Numbered from the stretch's first letter, positions 10,189 through 19,079 are shown. The stretch is 64,000 bases of DNA from Nitrospira sp. ND1 (GCF_900170025.1 NZ_FWEX01000006.1:1883089-1947088), one strand, 5' to 3'. Translations and numbers: made by a program. Notes: generated by a model not told the origin, from the sequence alone.

Positions 10189-10989
10189 ATGGCTATCCAC
10201 GAATCAAGGCGACATGTCATAGCGGTAGAAACACCTTCGGGTGCTTACAAGATCTTTGCACTCGGGTACAACAAAAGGGACGGCAGTTTGTTCATAGATC
10301 TGCCGTACCTGAAGTGTGATGGTTTAGTCGGTGCCGCCACTGGAATTCGTAATGAAGCAGGTGGTCTTTCTGATCGCGACTTCATTCCTTTTGGAACTAC
10401 CAAATATGGCATCAAGTTTTCCTACCATCCAGATGGGCGTACCCATTTCTCCCAAGACGGAAAGATACGCACGAATCTTTCACATAATGGTATGGCACTC
10501 TCTAAGAAAACGGGTCCCATTTGCACCATTATTGCACATCGCTTATGCGAGTTTACCCGTGTAAGCCAGCAAGATCTGCGAAAAGATTCCACCAAGAAGG
10601 GGATCTGCGCATTGATCTCATCTGTTGAGTTGCCCGGAGCAGTTTTCACGGTTTTCTTGAAATCTGAGAATGATCTGAAGTCGTCACCCTCCACGGGTGT
10701 AGGTTCTCCAGTCGGGGAGATGACAACGCCAACTGAGACCATCGCTCTCCCAGCCATTGCGATCGGACAGCCCTTGATGGACAGATGTCATGATAGGGTC
10801 CTGATAGTTGCATATCGACCGCTTAGTGTAGCCTCGATAGTCCCTGAATCATACTTGCTCTTCCAAGGTCCATACGTAGAAACTCAAGATGAGGCTATCC
10901 CTAAAGGCAAACTTGTCACCCAATCAGTTGTCTATCCAGCTTGCCTAGCCGGTGATCTTATCCGATCGATTTCATCGATCGATCTCTAA
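10189..10989 (+). CDS. Hypothetical protein, orphan on A+T-richer DNA
   Basis: A 266-aa protein that I do not recognise. There is no signal peptide, membrane segment or known motif. It is rich in beta-type segments (KYGIKFSYHPDGRTHFSQDG, VFTVFLKSEN, RVLIVAYRP). The start ATG is at 10189. Base composition is visibly lower in G+C than both neighbours, and codon use includes many A/T-ending codons, suggesting acquisition by transfer. It is followed by 590 bp without a sound gene. The function cannot be inferred. Confidence 0.6.
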   Translation: MAIHESRRHVIAVETPSGAYKIFALGYNKRDGSLFIDLPYLKCDGLVGAATGIRNEAGGLSDRDFIPFGTTKYGIKFSYHPDGRTHFSQDGKIRTNLSHNGMALSKKTGPICTIIAHRLCEFTRVSQQDLRKDSTKKGICALISSVELPGAVFTVFLKSENDLKSSPSTGVGSPVGEMTTPTETIALPAIAIGQPLMDRCHDRVLIVAYRPLSVASIVPESYLLFQGPYVETQDEAIPKGKLVTQSVVYPACLAGDLIRSISSIDL

Positions 10990-11458
10990 GCGACAAATCA
11001 AATTAAGAACTTGCGGATGCGGTGTAGGTAGCGGAAGGAGCTACAGAGCGCTTTATTTATGGGAGACGGTTCACGAGCGACGAGTTTTTTGGCTCACGGA
11101 TGGCGCCTTGAAGGAGGGGCTTCTGCATGACCCGATTTCCAGAGGCTGTGAGTATCCGTCGCGTCTGGTCCGCTTGACCCCTCGGGAGGCATCGGCTAGG
11201 GTCCATTGCGGCCGAGCATCGGCGCAGTTTGAATTTCGAGGTCATTTCTTACCTCGAACAGATGACTCCCAGCACCCCCATCGATGCTGAGTCCTTGCTT
11301 GCCAGGGCGCGGGCGGTCCGCCGTATCCCCAAAGGCGTTCGACTCAACGATCGCCTACTCCGTGATTTCAGAGTGGGATTCTGAAGGCCTTTCCAACAGT
11401 CGTCATCTCTCCATTGCCTTTTGCCGACCTGACAGGAATGTCACAGATCAGCACCACT
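10990..11458. other. Intergenic region with decayed sequence
   Basis: No intact gene is supported. The segment 11097-11175 is a degenerate copy of the 3' end of the small gene at 11581-11850 (separate entry). The rest, including 11280-11458, shows no recognisable coding or RNA signal. Confidence 0.5.
11057..11245 (-). pseudogene. Degenerate partial duplicate of the 11581-11850 gene
   Basis: Read on the minus strand, this stretch encodes DQTRRILTASGNRVMQKPLL followed by QGAIREP. This aligns with DQIRTELQASGDPMTQMTVL followed by QGAIREL at the C-terminus of the intact gene 400 bp away. DNA similarity is clear over about 11097-11175, for example GGATGGCGCC in both. The 5' half is not homologous and there is no good ribosome site, so this looks like a decayed tandem duplicate. 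Confidence 0.65.
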
Positions 11459-11579
11459 CGGCTGCTCAAAATTTTCTCCAGCCAGGCCGCAGGGAGTTCG
11501 GACGCCGAGGCGTACTGTTCCTGTACGTCGAGGTGGACGGACGACTGAGAACGAAGCTGGAGGGAATTTTCAGCAGCCG
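11459..11579 (-). repeat. Dispersed palindromic repeat A, copy 2
   Basis: A 121-bp element in reverse orientation. The ends CGGCTGCTCAAAATT and AATTTTCAGCAGCCG are inverted with one mismatch. A central GTAC...GTAC hairpin is at 11512-11526, and the reverse complement of the family word CTGCGGCCTGGCTGGA is present. It abuts the stop codon of the minus-strand small gene at 11581. Confidence 0.75.
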
Positions 11580-11580
11580 G

Positions 11581-11850
11581 TTACAGTTCCCGGATGGCGC
11601 CCTGGAGGACGGTCATCTGGGTCATGGGATCTCCGGAGGCTTGAAGCTCCGTGCGGATCTGGTCTTTGAGGTAACTGGTGTACCCGATTTTGTCGAGGAG
11701 GAGGTCGAGGAAACGCTCGGAGGACAGCAGGGTCTGAGCCTTCAGCTCTTCGATGGTCTCGTCGCTCACCGGCACATAACTGCTGCCGATGTGGAAGATG
11801 ATGTTGTAGTGGCGATCTCGCCCGAGCCGTTCAAACCGTAGTCCCTTCAC
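11581..11850 (-). CDS. Small conserved-looking hypothetical protein
   Basis: An 89-aa protein from a GTG start at 11848-11850, preceded on the minus strand by AGGAAGGA about 7 bases away. The sequence is hydrophilic with a helical C-terminal half (ETIEELKAQTLLSSERFLDL, then DQIRTELQAS). No domain is recognised. A decayed copy of its 3' end lies at 11097-11175, which suggests a past tandem duplication. The stop codon touches repeat A copy 2. Confidence 0.65.
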   Translation of the reverse strand: MKGLRFERLGRDRHYNIIFHIGSSYVPVSDETIEELKAQTLLSSERFLDLLLDKIGYTSYLKDQIRTELQASGDPMTQMTVLQGAIREL

Positions 11851-11966
11851 GTGCCGTCCTTCCTCTTACAGGCCAACGGGGGCACATTGTAGACAATCAC
11901 CGGTGAGAAGACAAGGTCGGCTGCCCGGCCCGCGGGCTCACCAGCCGCGGGTTCCCGGTCTGCCGG

Positions 11967-12308
11967 TCAGGACTTGGCGCTCTTCTTGCCGAAATATTCG
12001 CGCCGGCTGACGGCGACATCGGAGACGAACATGACACCCGAATGTCGCTCGAACAGCGGCCGGAGCCCGGCCAGCAGCGGTTCCACCTTTTCCTCCGGCA
12101 CCACCGCCATAATCATGACCAGGCTCTCCTGCTCGCTGAACATGAAATGGGCTTCACGCAGGCCATGATGGCCCTTCCCCGAGATATTGCCGATGATGGT
12201 GTAGCCGGTCGCCTCCACTTTGTCCAATAACTCGGTGACAAAGGGCCGGTGCTCACCCGACACGATGACGCGAATTTCTTTCATGGGATGCAACGTGAGT
12301 GCGGCCAT
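11967..12308 (-). CDS. PII-like regulator of the DabA/DabB cluster
   Basis: A 113-aa protein with a GlnB/PII-like ferredoxin fold: strand EIRVIVSGEHRPFVTELLD, a G-rich turn GNISGKGHHGLREAH in T-loop position, and strands ESLVMIMAVV and SGVMFVSDVAV. It lacks the classical PII uridylylation motif, as in PII-like proteins linked to carbon transport. The start at 12306-12308 has AAGGAG 7 bases upstream. It lies 51 bp after dabA on the same strand and probably senses a nucleotide or bicarbonate to control the transporter. The ligand is inference. Confidence 0.82.
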   Translation of the reverse strand: MAALTLHPMKEIRVIVSGEHRPFVTELLDKVEATGYTIIGNISGKGHHGLREAHFMFSEQESLVMIMAVVPEEKVEPLLAGLRPLFERHSGVMFVSDVAVSRREYFGKKSAKS

Positions 12309-12359
12309 GTCTCCACTCCTTTGAAAAGAGGTCTCTTCCGAGGTGATGCCGGTTGCAAT

Positions 12360-15300
12360 CTATGTGTCACTGGGATTCCTCACGCGGCGCCAGACACCCG
12401 AGGGCATGTAGCGGTACCAGATGCCGTCCTCAGGGTCCAGCGCAGCCAGGTGCACCCACTCGTTGTGATAGAAATGTTGCAGCACTTCGTGCCGCGCAAT
12501 GAGTTTCTCGATCCGCGGGCGCGAGGTTTCCACCAGCGTCAGGAGGCGCATGGGTTCATGATAGGGCAGGTCGTCGTTCATGACGGTTTGCCGGGCCAGC
12601 CCGAGCCGGAGATCGCTCCAGGGGCCCGACATGATGCCGATGCGGCCGACGACGTTGTGATAGATCTTGCTTCCGCTTCCATAGACCTCGTTGTCCACGG
12701 CCGAGAAATAATGCTCCATGTTGATCCACTGGGCGACCACTTGGGGCGCGGTCAGCAGCACTTCCAGCCAGCGGTCCGTCGGATCTTCCCGATAGTCGTA
12801 CGAGTGAAGGAAGACGCGCCCGGCCAGGTTCAATCCCTTGGTCAGCTCCCGGCGGCCGATGATGAAAGTTGTGTTGCCGGACAGGCCCCATTCCGGCCGC
12901 ACCTGGCTCCAGTCCGCGCTCCGTCCGGCTACATGCGCCGAGGCCTGGTTGAGAGGCAGGACAGTCCTCACATCGGGGAACCGGCTGCAGCGCTCCTGGC
13001 TGGTCAACTGCGCGGCTTCGCGTAAATCGTCGTACAGTCGGGCCACGTCCTTGCGGTGGGTCGGCGGCGCATCTTCGAGATCGAACAGGTGCACCTCGTC
13101 CGTCGTGGTATCGACCTGCCCGGCGAGGAAGTGGGTGTCTGACGGGATTTCGATGCCGCGTTTCGCCAGCCGTTCCCGCACCGGCGGACGATTGGCCATC
13201 GCCGCCAGCACGCGCGCGTTTGGTTTGCCTTCGTTTCCGCCGCAGGCGCCGCAGTCCAGCGCCGACTCGAACGGGTTGTTCTCGGTGGTGCTGCCATGGG
13301 CGCAGAAGAGCACGAGGCGGGCGAAATTTCTCACCAGGCCCATCATGCGCAGGGCGGTTTCCACGGTCAGAACCTGTTCTTCGAGCGTGAAGCCGGTCCG
13401 CGTGATCCGTTCTTTCTGGCGGGAGGCCGCGCGGCGATTGATCCGGTAGTGCCGTTGGAGTTCTTCGAGGAAGGTGGTGAGTTGGTCGGCGGAGAGATCG
13501 ACCGATTTGGCCGCGTCGCTGAGGAACGGTTCCACCGGCGCATCGTCGTCCAGCGCGCGTCGCCGCAGGGCCTCGACGAATTCGGCATCAACCTGCGATC
13601 CATGCAGGCCGAGCCGGTCGCGCAGCGCTTTCCAGATCAAGGCCCGTTGTTCGGAGACCATCATTTCCTCGGTTTCGGCCGGCGCCAGTTTGTCCACCGT
13701 AAGAATCGTGGCGATGGGGGGGACAAATAACCGCCGCACCCAATTGGTCAATCGTTTGTAGAGGGCGGGCCACATCGTCTTGCCCATCATGGGCAGCGCG
13801 TAGAACCAGCCCAGCGACTCCACCATGACATAGGGGGTGACGACGTTCTCCTTGAGATCGTGCAGCAGCGTATGTCCCGCGTGGACCAGTTTCGCGCGCG
13901 ACTGGTGTTTGGACACGTAGTGATCCAGATAGCTGCGGGGGATCTCCCGCACCTCGTTTTTCGCGCGCATGATGACCGGGAACTGCTCGGTCTCGTGTTC
14001 TTTGCCCCAGGCCCGATACCGGATGAAGACCGCGAAGAAACCGGCAAACCCATAGGTGTCGTTCGCGCCGGTGGATTCCAGGTGGCGGCGGAACGGCTCG
14101 GAGCGCACATCGATGCAAAAGACCGATTGGGAATGGGGCCGCACCGGCGGATGGTGCTCGGCGGAGACCGGTTGGGGTTTGACCGGCGCGCGCAGCAACA
14201 TGCCGAAGAGGTGATCCTGATACCCGGCCTCGAAGGCCTTGAGCCACACCGGACCATGCGCGGATTCCGGAAAGGCGTCGATCCAATCCAGCAAGGTGCG
14301 AAGGGCCGTCAGCGGACCGTCCATCAGCAGGGCCGGAACGATCTCGAGCGCTTGGGCCAGCGTGAGCAGGCGTCGCGCCATGAGCCGCTGGGCCGCCCGT
14401 TCGCGGCGCGGTCCGAATTCGATCTGATCGTGATGGGTGAGTGGCTCCCATTCAGGGGCGAGGGCCGGCGTGCCCTGCTGACGGTGTCTCGTGTCGGCAT
14501 GCAGCCGGGCGACACGGTCGGCCATGGAGGCGGGAAGTCGTCCGGCGGCCCATTCCTTGTGCATGAAGTACGCATGCGACTGCTGCGCCATGTAGGCCAT
14601 CACCGCGGGATAGTCCCCGTCGATGCCCAATTCTTCCCGGCAGACTTTCTGGACCAGTTCGCGCACATACCACAAGCGCACGGCGAGAAACTTCACCAGC
14701 CCGACGGGGTAGGCCTGCTGCCAGGCATAGCCGGTTTCTTCCGCGCGCCATTTGATGAAGCCGGCCCAACCCGGGAGGGCTGCAAGTTGGAGCGACAGGT
14801 AGTCCTGCCGGAATGTCACGGGGATTGCCAGCGCGTCCAGGCAGTCCAATACGGCGTCTTCGGGATGTTCCGGCAGCGCCGCAATTTTCCGGCGGCTGTC
14901 CGCAATGCCGCACGTTGTCCATTCTTTCCCGGCCACTTGCTTCCAGGCGGCGTAGAGGCCCTGATCCCGACCCGGCATCGGCCAGGTGGCGTGGCCTTCG
15001 TCCAGAAACGCTTCGCACCATTTGATTAGTTCGCTGTTGATCAGTTCGACGATCCGGGTGCCCAGTGTCTGGTCGCACCAGTTGGAGAGGGTGAGATGAT
15101 GTCCGAGAGCATCCGAATCCGCACGGACCGTGGCGGCCATCCGTTCCGCCACCGTTGGTGTGGAGAACGAGCCCAGTCGTTCGGCCAGTGCCTCGACCTG
15201 CTCCTCGTTCGGCTCACGTTCCATCAATCGATCGAGTGGTTCGTCGGTCGCGGTAGAGAGACCATGGGTCAGGCAGGCTCGCAACACTTCTCGATGGGCA

Positions 15301-15629
15301 ATGCGGCAGGGGCCGAGATCGACTTCCTGCTCGAGCGCGAGGGCCGCCAGGGCCTCGTCGATATGGCGGACCAGAATCCTGCCTGATTTCAGATAGCGCC
15401 GATACACGTCACCGGGGAGATACCCGTTGCCGCCCAGGAATTGGTGGCCACGTCGGACCGTTTCGGTGAACGGGAGATACTCCAGGCTGTGGAGCGGATT
15501 GTGATGGACGAAGGTTCGCATCGGCCAATACTGCGCGATGACTTCGCTGGCGAGACGGATCGTGCCTCGCAGTTCCATGCGGCGGGCTTCGAGGTCTGCC
15601 GGGTCGTCGGCGCGGATCACCGGATCCAT
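12360..15629 (-). CDS. dabA: DabA/MpsB-type inorganic carbon transporter subunit (DUF2309), long form
   Basis: Beta-carbonic-anhydrase-like subunit that, with DabB, drives uptake of CO2/bicarbonate. The ATG at 15627-15629 with AGGAGG upstream gives 1089 aa and overlaps the preceding gene by 13 bp. The zinc/active-site set known from Halothiobacillus DabA (Cys351, Asp353, His524, Cys539) matches C505 and D507 (CIDVRSE), H778 (CAHGS) and C793 (DCGAC). The His-Cys spacing of 15 is identical. It is about 250 residues longer than that homologue, with additions before C505 and between D507 and H778. Conserved N-terminal PMRTFVHHNPLHSLE is present. Confidence 0.93.
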   Translation of the reverse strand: MDPVIRADDPADLEARRMELRGTIRLASEVIAQYWPMRTFVHHNPLHSLEYLPFTETVRRGHQFLGGNGYLPGDVYRRYLKSGRILVRHIDEALAALALEQEVDLGPCRIAHREVLRACLTHGLSTATDEPLDRLMEREPNEEQVEALAERLGSFSTPTVAERMAATVRADSDALGHHLTLSNWCDQTLGTRIVELINSELIKWCEAFLDEGHATWPMPGRDQGLYAAWKQVAGKEWTTCGIADSRRKIAALPEHPEDAVLDCLDALAIPVTFRQDYLSLQLAALPGWAGFIKWRAEETGYAWQQAYPVGLVKFLAVRLWYVRELVQKVCREELGIDGDYPAVMAYMAQQSHAYFMHKEWAAGRLPASMADRVARLHADTRHRQQGTPALAPEWEPLTHHDQIEFGPRRERAAQRLMARRLLTLAQALEIVPALLMDGPLTALRTLLDWIDAFPESAHGPVWLKAFEAGYQDHLFGMLLRAPVKPQPVSAEHHPPVRPHSQSVFCIDVRSEPFRRHLESTGANDTYGFAGFFAVFIRYRAWGKEHETEQFPVIMRAKNEVREIPRSYLDHYVSKHQSRAKLVHAGHTLLHDLKENVVTPYVMVESLGWFYALPMMGKTMWPALYKRLTNWVRRLFVPPIATILTVDKLAPAETEEMMVSEQRALIWKALRDRLGLHGSQVDAEFVEALRRRALDDDAPVEPFLSDAAKSVDLSADQLTTFLEELQRHYRINRRAASRQKERITRTGFTLEEQVLTVETALRMMGLVRNFARLVLFCAHGSTTENNPFESALDCGACGGNEGKPNARVLAAMANRPPVRERLAKRGIEIPSDTHFLAGQVDTTTDEVHLFDLEDAPPTHRKDVARLYDDLREAAQLTSQERCSRFPDVRTVLPLNQASAHVAGRSADWSQVRPEWGLSGNTTFIIGRRELTKGLNLAGRVFLHSYDYREDPTDRWLEVLLTAPQVVAQWINMEHYFSAVDNEVYGSGSKIYHNVVGRIGIMSGPWSDLRLGLARQTVMNDDLPYHEPMRLLTLVETSRPRIEKLIARHEVLQHFYHNEWVHLAALDPEDGIWYRYMPSGVWRRVRNPSDT

Positions 15630-16924
15630 GTCCCCTCCTGCATGGCGACAGTGGCCGGGGGTGTCGGTATGTACGAGTCGAAAAAGCGCGAGGGGGCCGT
15701 ACCGAGGGCCAGCAGCAACAACAGCAGCAACACCAACGAGGCGAACTCCGTCTGGCGCAAGTCGTCGTATCGCATATCCATGCGTTGCCGGCCGAAGATG
15801 AGTTGTTGCAGGAAATCGGTGTAATACCAGGAGGCTGTGAGCCAGACGATCATGACGACGGCAAAGGGCCCGGAGGGTGTAAACGTGGGCAGGAGCAACA
15901 TGCCCAGGAACCCGGAAAACACGCCGAAAGGCGGCATGCCCAGCGCGGCGAGCGCCAGGAGCGCCAAGAGGGTACTGAAGCGCGGCATGGGATAGGCGAG
16001 CCCGCCGAGTGCGCGGAGATCGATATCGCCATACCGGGCCCGGATGGCATACCAGGCCAGCAGCAGTCCGCTGGCCGCGAGCCCCGCGGCGCTGAGATAG
16101 ACCGTGGCTTGCATGGGGGCGGTGCCGGTGTCGGCGACATACCACCAGAGCAGGCCGAAAAACGCGAGGGCGGCGTAGGAAAGCCGCGGCAGCGGGCGCG
16201 CCTGAATCAGCGCCCGGAGCGAACCGTACACGGCGCCCGCCAATGCCAGAATCGCCACGGTGTGGAGGGTCGTGCCGGTCAGGTTCGGGAGCAGCATCAG
16301 CAGGGTATGGAATCCGACGGTCGGCAGCAGGAAGACGAGGAACGCAGGGAGATTGCCCGGTAATCCGGTCAAGGTCGCAATGAATCCGCTGTGAACGGGC
16401 AGGAGCGGCAGCAGTGTGGCACAGGTGACCAACAGAGCCACCGTCGAGGCCGGTGTCGGGAGCAACAGGGCCAGCGCAGCCGACATCATGCTCAGTCCGT
16501 AGGCCGACAGTCCCCGCCAGGTCTCCGGCGTGGCGCCGGATTGATACCGATACAGGAGGATGCAGAGCAAGCCGGGCAGTATCAAGAGCATGACGTCGTG
16601 CGCCGGCGCTTGAGCGGTGAGGATGCCAAGCCCAAGTCCCAGCAGCACCAGCGTCGTCGTCCAGGCCGAAGTATTGTCGCGGTGTAACGGTTGGCCGAGG
16701 AGCGAAAGAAACGCCGTCAGCGGGAGCAGGCAGAGAAAAGGCACACCGGCCAGCGTGTCGCCCAGCGCCCAGGGCGTCCCGATGACGACGAGCATACTAG
16801 CGACCGTCGTCAGGAGGGCTGAGGTCTTCATTCGCTGGAACGACGTGCGGAGGAGCAGGCTGAGCGCCGCGCCGAGGAAGGGAACGGCCATGAGCAGCCA
16901 CGGTGTCATCCAGGTCTTGATCAT
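15617..16924 (-). CDS. NuoM/MrpD-like membrane protein of the dab operon
   Basis: A 435-aa polytopic protein (about 13 hydrophobic segments) of the complex-I antiporter-like family. It shows LPLLPVHSGFIATLTGLPGN, GMPPFGVFSGFLGMLLL, and a C-terminal Trp/Tyr-rich WYYTDFLQQLIFGRQ. The start has GGAGG 7 bases upstream. It lies 55 bp after dabB and overlaps dabA by 13 bp. Two-gene DAB operons have only one such subunit, so this would be an added proton- or sodium-translocating module. It is shorter and more diverged than NuoM. The exact role is inference. Confidence 0.85.
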   Translation of the reverse strand: MIKTWMTPWLLMAVPFLGAALSLLLRTSFQRMKTSALLTTVASMLVVIGTPWALGDTLAGVPFLCLLPLTAFLSLLGQPLHRDNTSAWTTTLVLLGLGLGILTAQAPAHDVMLLILPGLLCILLYRYQSGATPETWRGLSAYGLSMMSAALALLLPTPASTVALLVTCATLLPLLPVHSGFIATLTGLPGNLPAFLVFLLPTVGFHTLLMLLPNLTGTTLHTVAILALAGAVYGSLRALIQARPLPRLSYAALAFFGLLWWYVADTGTAPMQATVYLSAAGLAASGLLLAWYAIRARYGDIDLRALGGLAYPMPRFSTLLALLALAALGMPPFGVFSGFLGMLLLPTFTPSGPFAVVMIVWLTASWYYTDFLQQLIFGRQRMDMRYDDLRQTEFASLVLLLLLLLALGTAPSRFFDSYIPTPPATVAMQEGTWIR

Positions 16925-16979
16925 GGCAGGCCTCCGACAGCCTGGGCCGCGCCGTTGTTCGTGTGGCTGCGTTGCATGG

Positions 16980-18674
16980 TCACGACAGCCGCTTTTCCAG
17001 GTGATGGGCGACGAGCGTCACGATCCGGCCGAACTTGAGATACAGCTGATCCAGGTAGAGGCGGTTCATGAACAGGACATAGAGACGGACGAGGAAGACG
17101 TCGATCCAACCGGGAATTTTGACCGTGCGCCCATGCGCATGCGCATAGAGATAGACCCAGCTGAGGATCGTCAGCACTGTCGTGCCGACCACCAGACTGT
17201 CGAAGAGCCGGCCCGGCAGCGCCGCGGCCTTGAAATACGACGCCACCACCTCCGGATTCGGATACAGAAAATGCGTAAAGCTCTCCACCGCAAAGAGGTA
17301 TGTGAAGACGACGATGACGAGCGTGACCAGCATGGCGGCGGACACCTTCCAGGAGGCTACGGCGCGAATACGTGTCAGGGAGAGAATCGCCTGCGAGGAG
17401 GTAACCCAGATGAAGAACAGGAAAATCACCGTGCCTTGTGAATCGATCAGCGGAATGCGCAAGACACCGTGCGTGACGAGCAGGATCACGAGCGGCAAGA
17501 GCAGCGTCGTCAGGAATCCGGTGGACCAGGTGAGATTGGAGAATTCGCTTTCCTCCGCCTCGCGGTCGATTGGCGGAAACGAGGGTTCCTGGCGAGCCTT
17601 GTGGATCACATTCCCGCAATTCAGGAACACCGTGCCCTTGAACAGACCGTGGGCGATCAGATGGAACACGGCGAGGGAAAACGCGCCCAGCCCGCATTCC
17701 ATGATCATATAGCCCATCTGGCCGATCGTCGAAAAGCCGAGCGTCTTCTTGATGTCGTTCTGCGTCAACATCATGGTGGCTCCCAGAATCGCCGTGAGCA
17801 TGCCGATGACGAACACCACATGCAGGGTGGTCGGGCTCAGACCGTAGAGCGGGGCCAGACGATTCAGCAGGAATCCCCCGGCGTTGATGATGCCCGCGTG
17901 CAGCAGTGCGTGGATGGGCGTCGGCGCGTAGAGGGAGCGCGGCAGCCAGGTGTGGATCGGAAATTGTGCCGACTTGCCCATGGCGCCGACGAAAATCAGT
18001 AGGGTCACCGCCGTCGCGCCGTTCATCTCCCAGCCGAGGTCCGGCCAAAGGGACAGGGTGACGGGCGTGTCCGCGGCGCGGGCAAACAATGTCTGGAACT
18101 CGAATGTGCCGTACAGCGAATAGGCCAGGACGATACCGGCCAGAAACGCCGCATCGCTGAGCCGCAACATCGTAAACGTGTTCGTCGCGCCGGACAGTGT
18201 GGCGGCATGCCCGTGGTTGTGTGCAAGCAGAAACAGCAGCCACGAGAGGATCTGCCAGAAGACAAATAACATGACCAGGTTGGCGCTGGACACCATGCAG
18301 AGGAGCACCGCGGTCGTGATACCGAGCATCCCGAGATACCGGCGATATCCGCGATCCTGATACATGTAACCCATGGAATAGCGGTAGATGAGCATGGTCA
18401 CGCCGGTGATGAGAACCATCATGACCGCGCTGAGCCGGTCGATATAGAACCCGATGGGGAAGGCAAGATTGGCGACGGAGGCCGTATCGTAGAACTGGAT
18501 GGTGACCGGATCTCCGGAGGTGACCGCAACCAGGGCGATGAGGGACCCGAGAAATGCCGCCGCGACGGGGAGCAGCCCGGCTCTGGCATTCTGGTCCTGC
18601 TCCGCACGGTCGCCGGTCATCACGATGAAGGCCGTCAACAACGGCAACAGCGGGACGAGCGCGAGAAACGACAT
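16980..18674 (-). CDS. dabB: DabB/MpsA-type NuoL-like subunit
   Basis: Membrane subunit of the DAB/Mps system, homologous to NuoL/MrpA and thought to couple cation flow to DabA. It is 564 aa from the ATG at 18672-18674 (MSFLALVPLLPLLTAF). The proton_antipo_M domain includes GAMGKSAQFPIHTWLPRSLY, then PTPIHALLHAGIINAGGFLL, and GFSTIGQMGYMIMECGLGAF. A longer upstream extension to 18788 would cross a terminator hairpin and is rejected. It is the first gene of the minus-strand operon dabB - NuoM-like - dabA - PII-like, controlled by a structured leader. Confidence 0.92.
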   Translation of the reverse strand: MSFLALVPLLPLLTAFIVMTGDRAEQDQNARAGLLPVAAAFLGSLIALVAVTSGDPVTIQFYDTASVANLAFPIGFYIDRLSAVMMVLITGVTMLIYRYSMGYMYQDRGYRRYLGMLGITTAVLLCMVSSANLVMLFVFWQILSWLLFLLAHNHGHAATLSGATNTFTMLRLSDAAFLAGIVLAYSLYGTFEFQTLFARAADTPVTLSLWPDLGWEMNGATAVTLLIFVGAMGKSAQFPIHTWLPRSLYAPTPIHALLHAGIINAGGFLLNRLAPLYGLSPTTLHVVFVIGMLTAILGATMMLTQNDIKKTLGFSTIGQMGYMIMECGLGAFSLAVFHLIAHGLFKGTVFLNCGNVIHKARQEPSFPPIDREAEESEFSNLTWSTGFLTTLLLPLVILLVTHGVLRIPLIDSQGTVIFLFFIWVTSSQAILSLTRIRAVASWKVSAAMLVTLVIVVFTYLFAVESFTHFLYPNPEVVASYFKAAALPGRLFDSLVVGTTVLTILSWVYLYAHAHGRTVKIPGWIDVFLVRLYVLFMNRLYLDQLYLKFGRIVTLVAHHLEKRLS

Positions 18675-18694
18675 GCCGACCCCATGGCACTCAT

Positions 18695-18747
18695 GAAAAG
18701 AAAAAGGCCAGCCGACGGTCCTTGAAACAAGGAACCAACGACTGGCC
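18695..18747 (-). terminator. Strong intrinsic terminator in the dabB leader
   Basis: On the minus strand, arms GGCCAG...CTGGCC (18742-18747 and 18706-18711) enclose nearly continuous pairing including CCTTG-TTT-CAAGG. They are followed by a T-rich tail (TTTTTCTTTTC, 18705-18695), only 21 bp before the dabB start codon. A terminator in front of the operon it should transcribe points to attenuation. Confidence 0.75.
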
Positions 18748-18935
18748 TGCACTGTCCCCGGCTTTTCCCTGAAGGGAAACACCGGCAAGACCCTACTGCC
18801 TGTCTCATCACATCCATGTGGTGGGTCCGGGCCACGCGCGATTCACGGCCTCTCGGCGGCACCACCGGAAAACTACGGTAGATGTAGCCGCGCGCCTTTG
18901 TAATTGCAAGTAAAAAGTCGGCGCCGCAGGGCTTG
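18748..18935 (-). promoter_or_regulatory. Structured dabB leader, candidate riboregulator
   Basis: Upstream of the terminator the minus-strand leader has a hairpin, CCGG-x2-TTTCCCT-TC-AGGGAAA-x2-CCGG (18758-18785), and further G+C-rich complementary stretches (CCGGTGGTGCCGCC, GACCCACCACATGG). I could not match it to a known riboswitch class. It could sense a metabolite or ion linked to carbon uptake. Confidence 0.5.
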
Positions 18936-19003
18936 CTGGCAAGACCGATGGGCCTGGTCGCCGGCGTCGTGCCGGACCGTTTGCCGACAGCGGTTGAAGG
19001 GGG

Positions 19004-19033
19004 TTGGAGTCTGCACATGGCGGTGACTATAAT
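19004..19033 (+). promoter_or_regulatory. Candidate sigma-70 promoter for the DUF2294 gene
   Basis: TTGGAG (19004-19009), an 18-bp spacer, and a perfect TATAAT (19028-19033). The predicted start of transcription, near 19040, lies between two possible start codons and favours the GTG at 19080. Confidence 0.5.
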
Positions 19034-19079
19034 CGGCCGCGCGTTGTCTCGATCAACCATTCAGAAGGATCTATTGCCT

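Noticed and set aside
11284-11841. 185-codon plus-strand frame
   Set aside because: It crosses repeat A copy 2 and is antisense to the better-supported small gene at 11581-11850.
13860-15029. 389-codon plus-strand frame inside dabA
   Set aside because: The dabA catalytic motifs read cleanly on the minus strand, and the antisense product is low-complexity and unrecognised.
15630-16145. Upstream in-frame extension of dabA to 1261 residues
   Set aside because: It lies over the NuoM-like coding sequence and lacks similarity. AGGAGG before 15629 marks the start.
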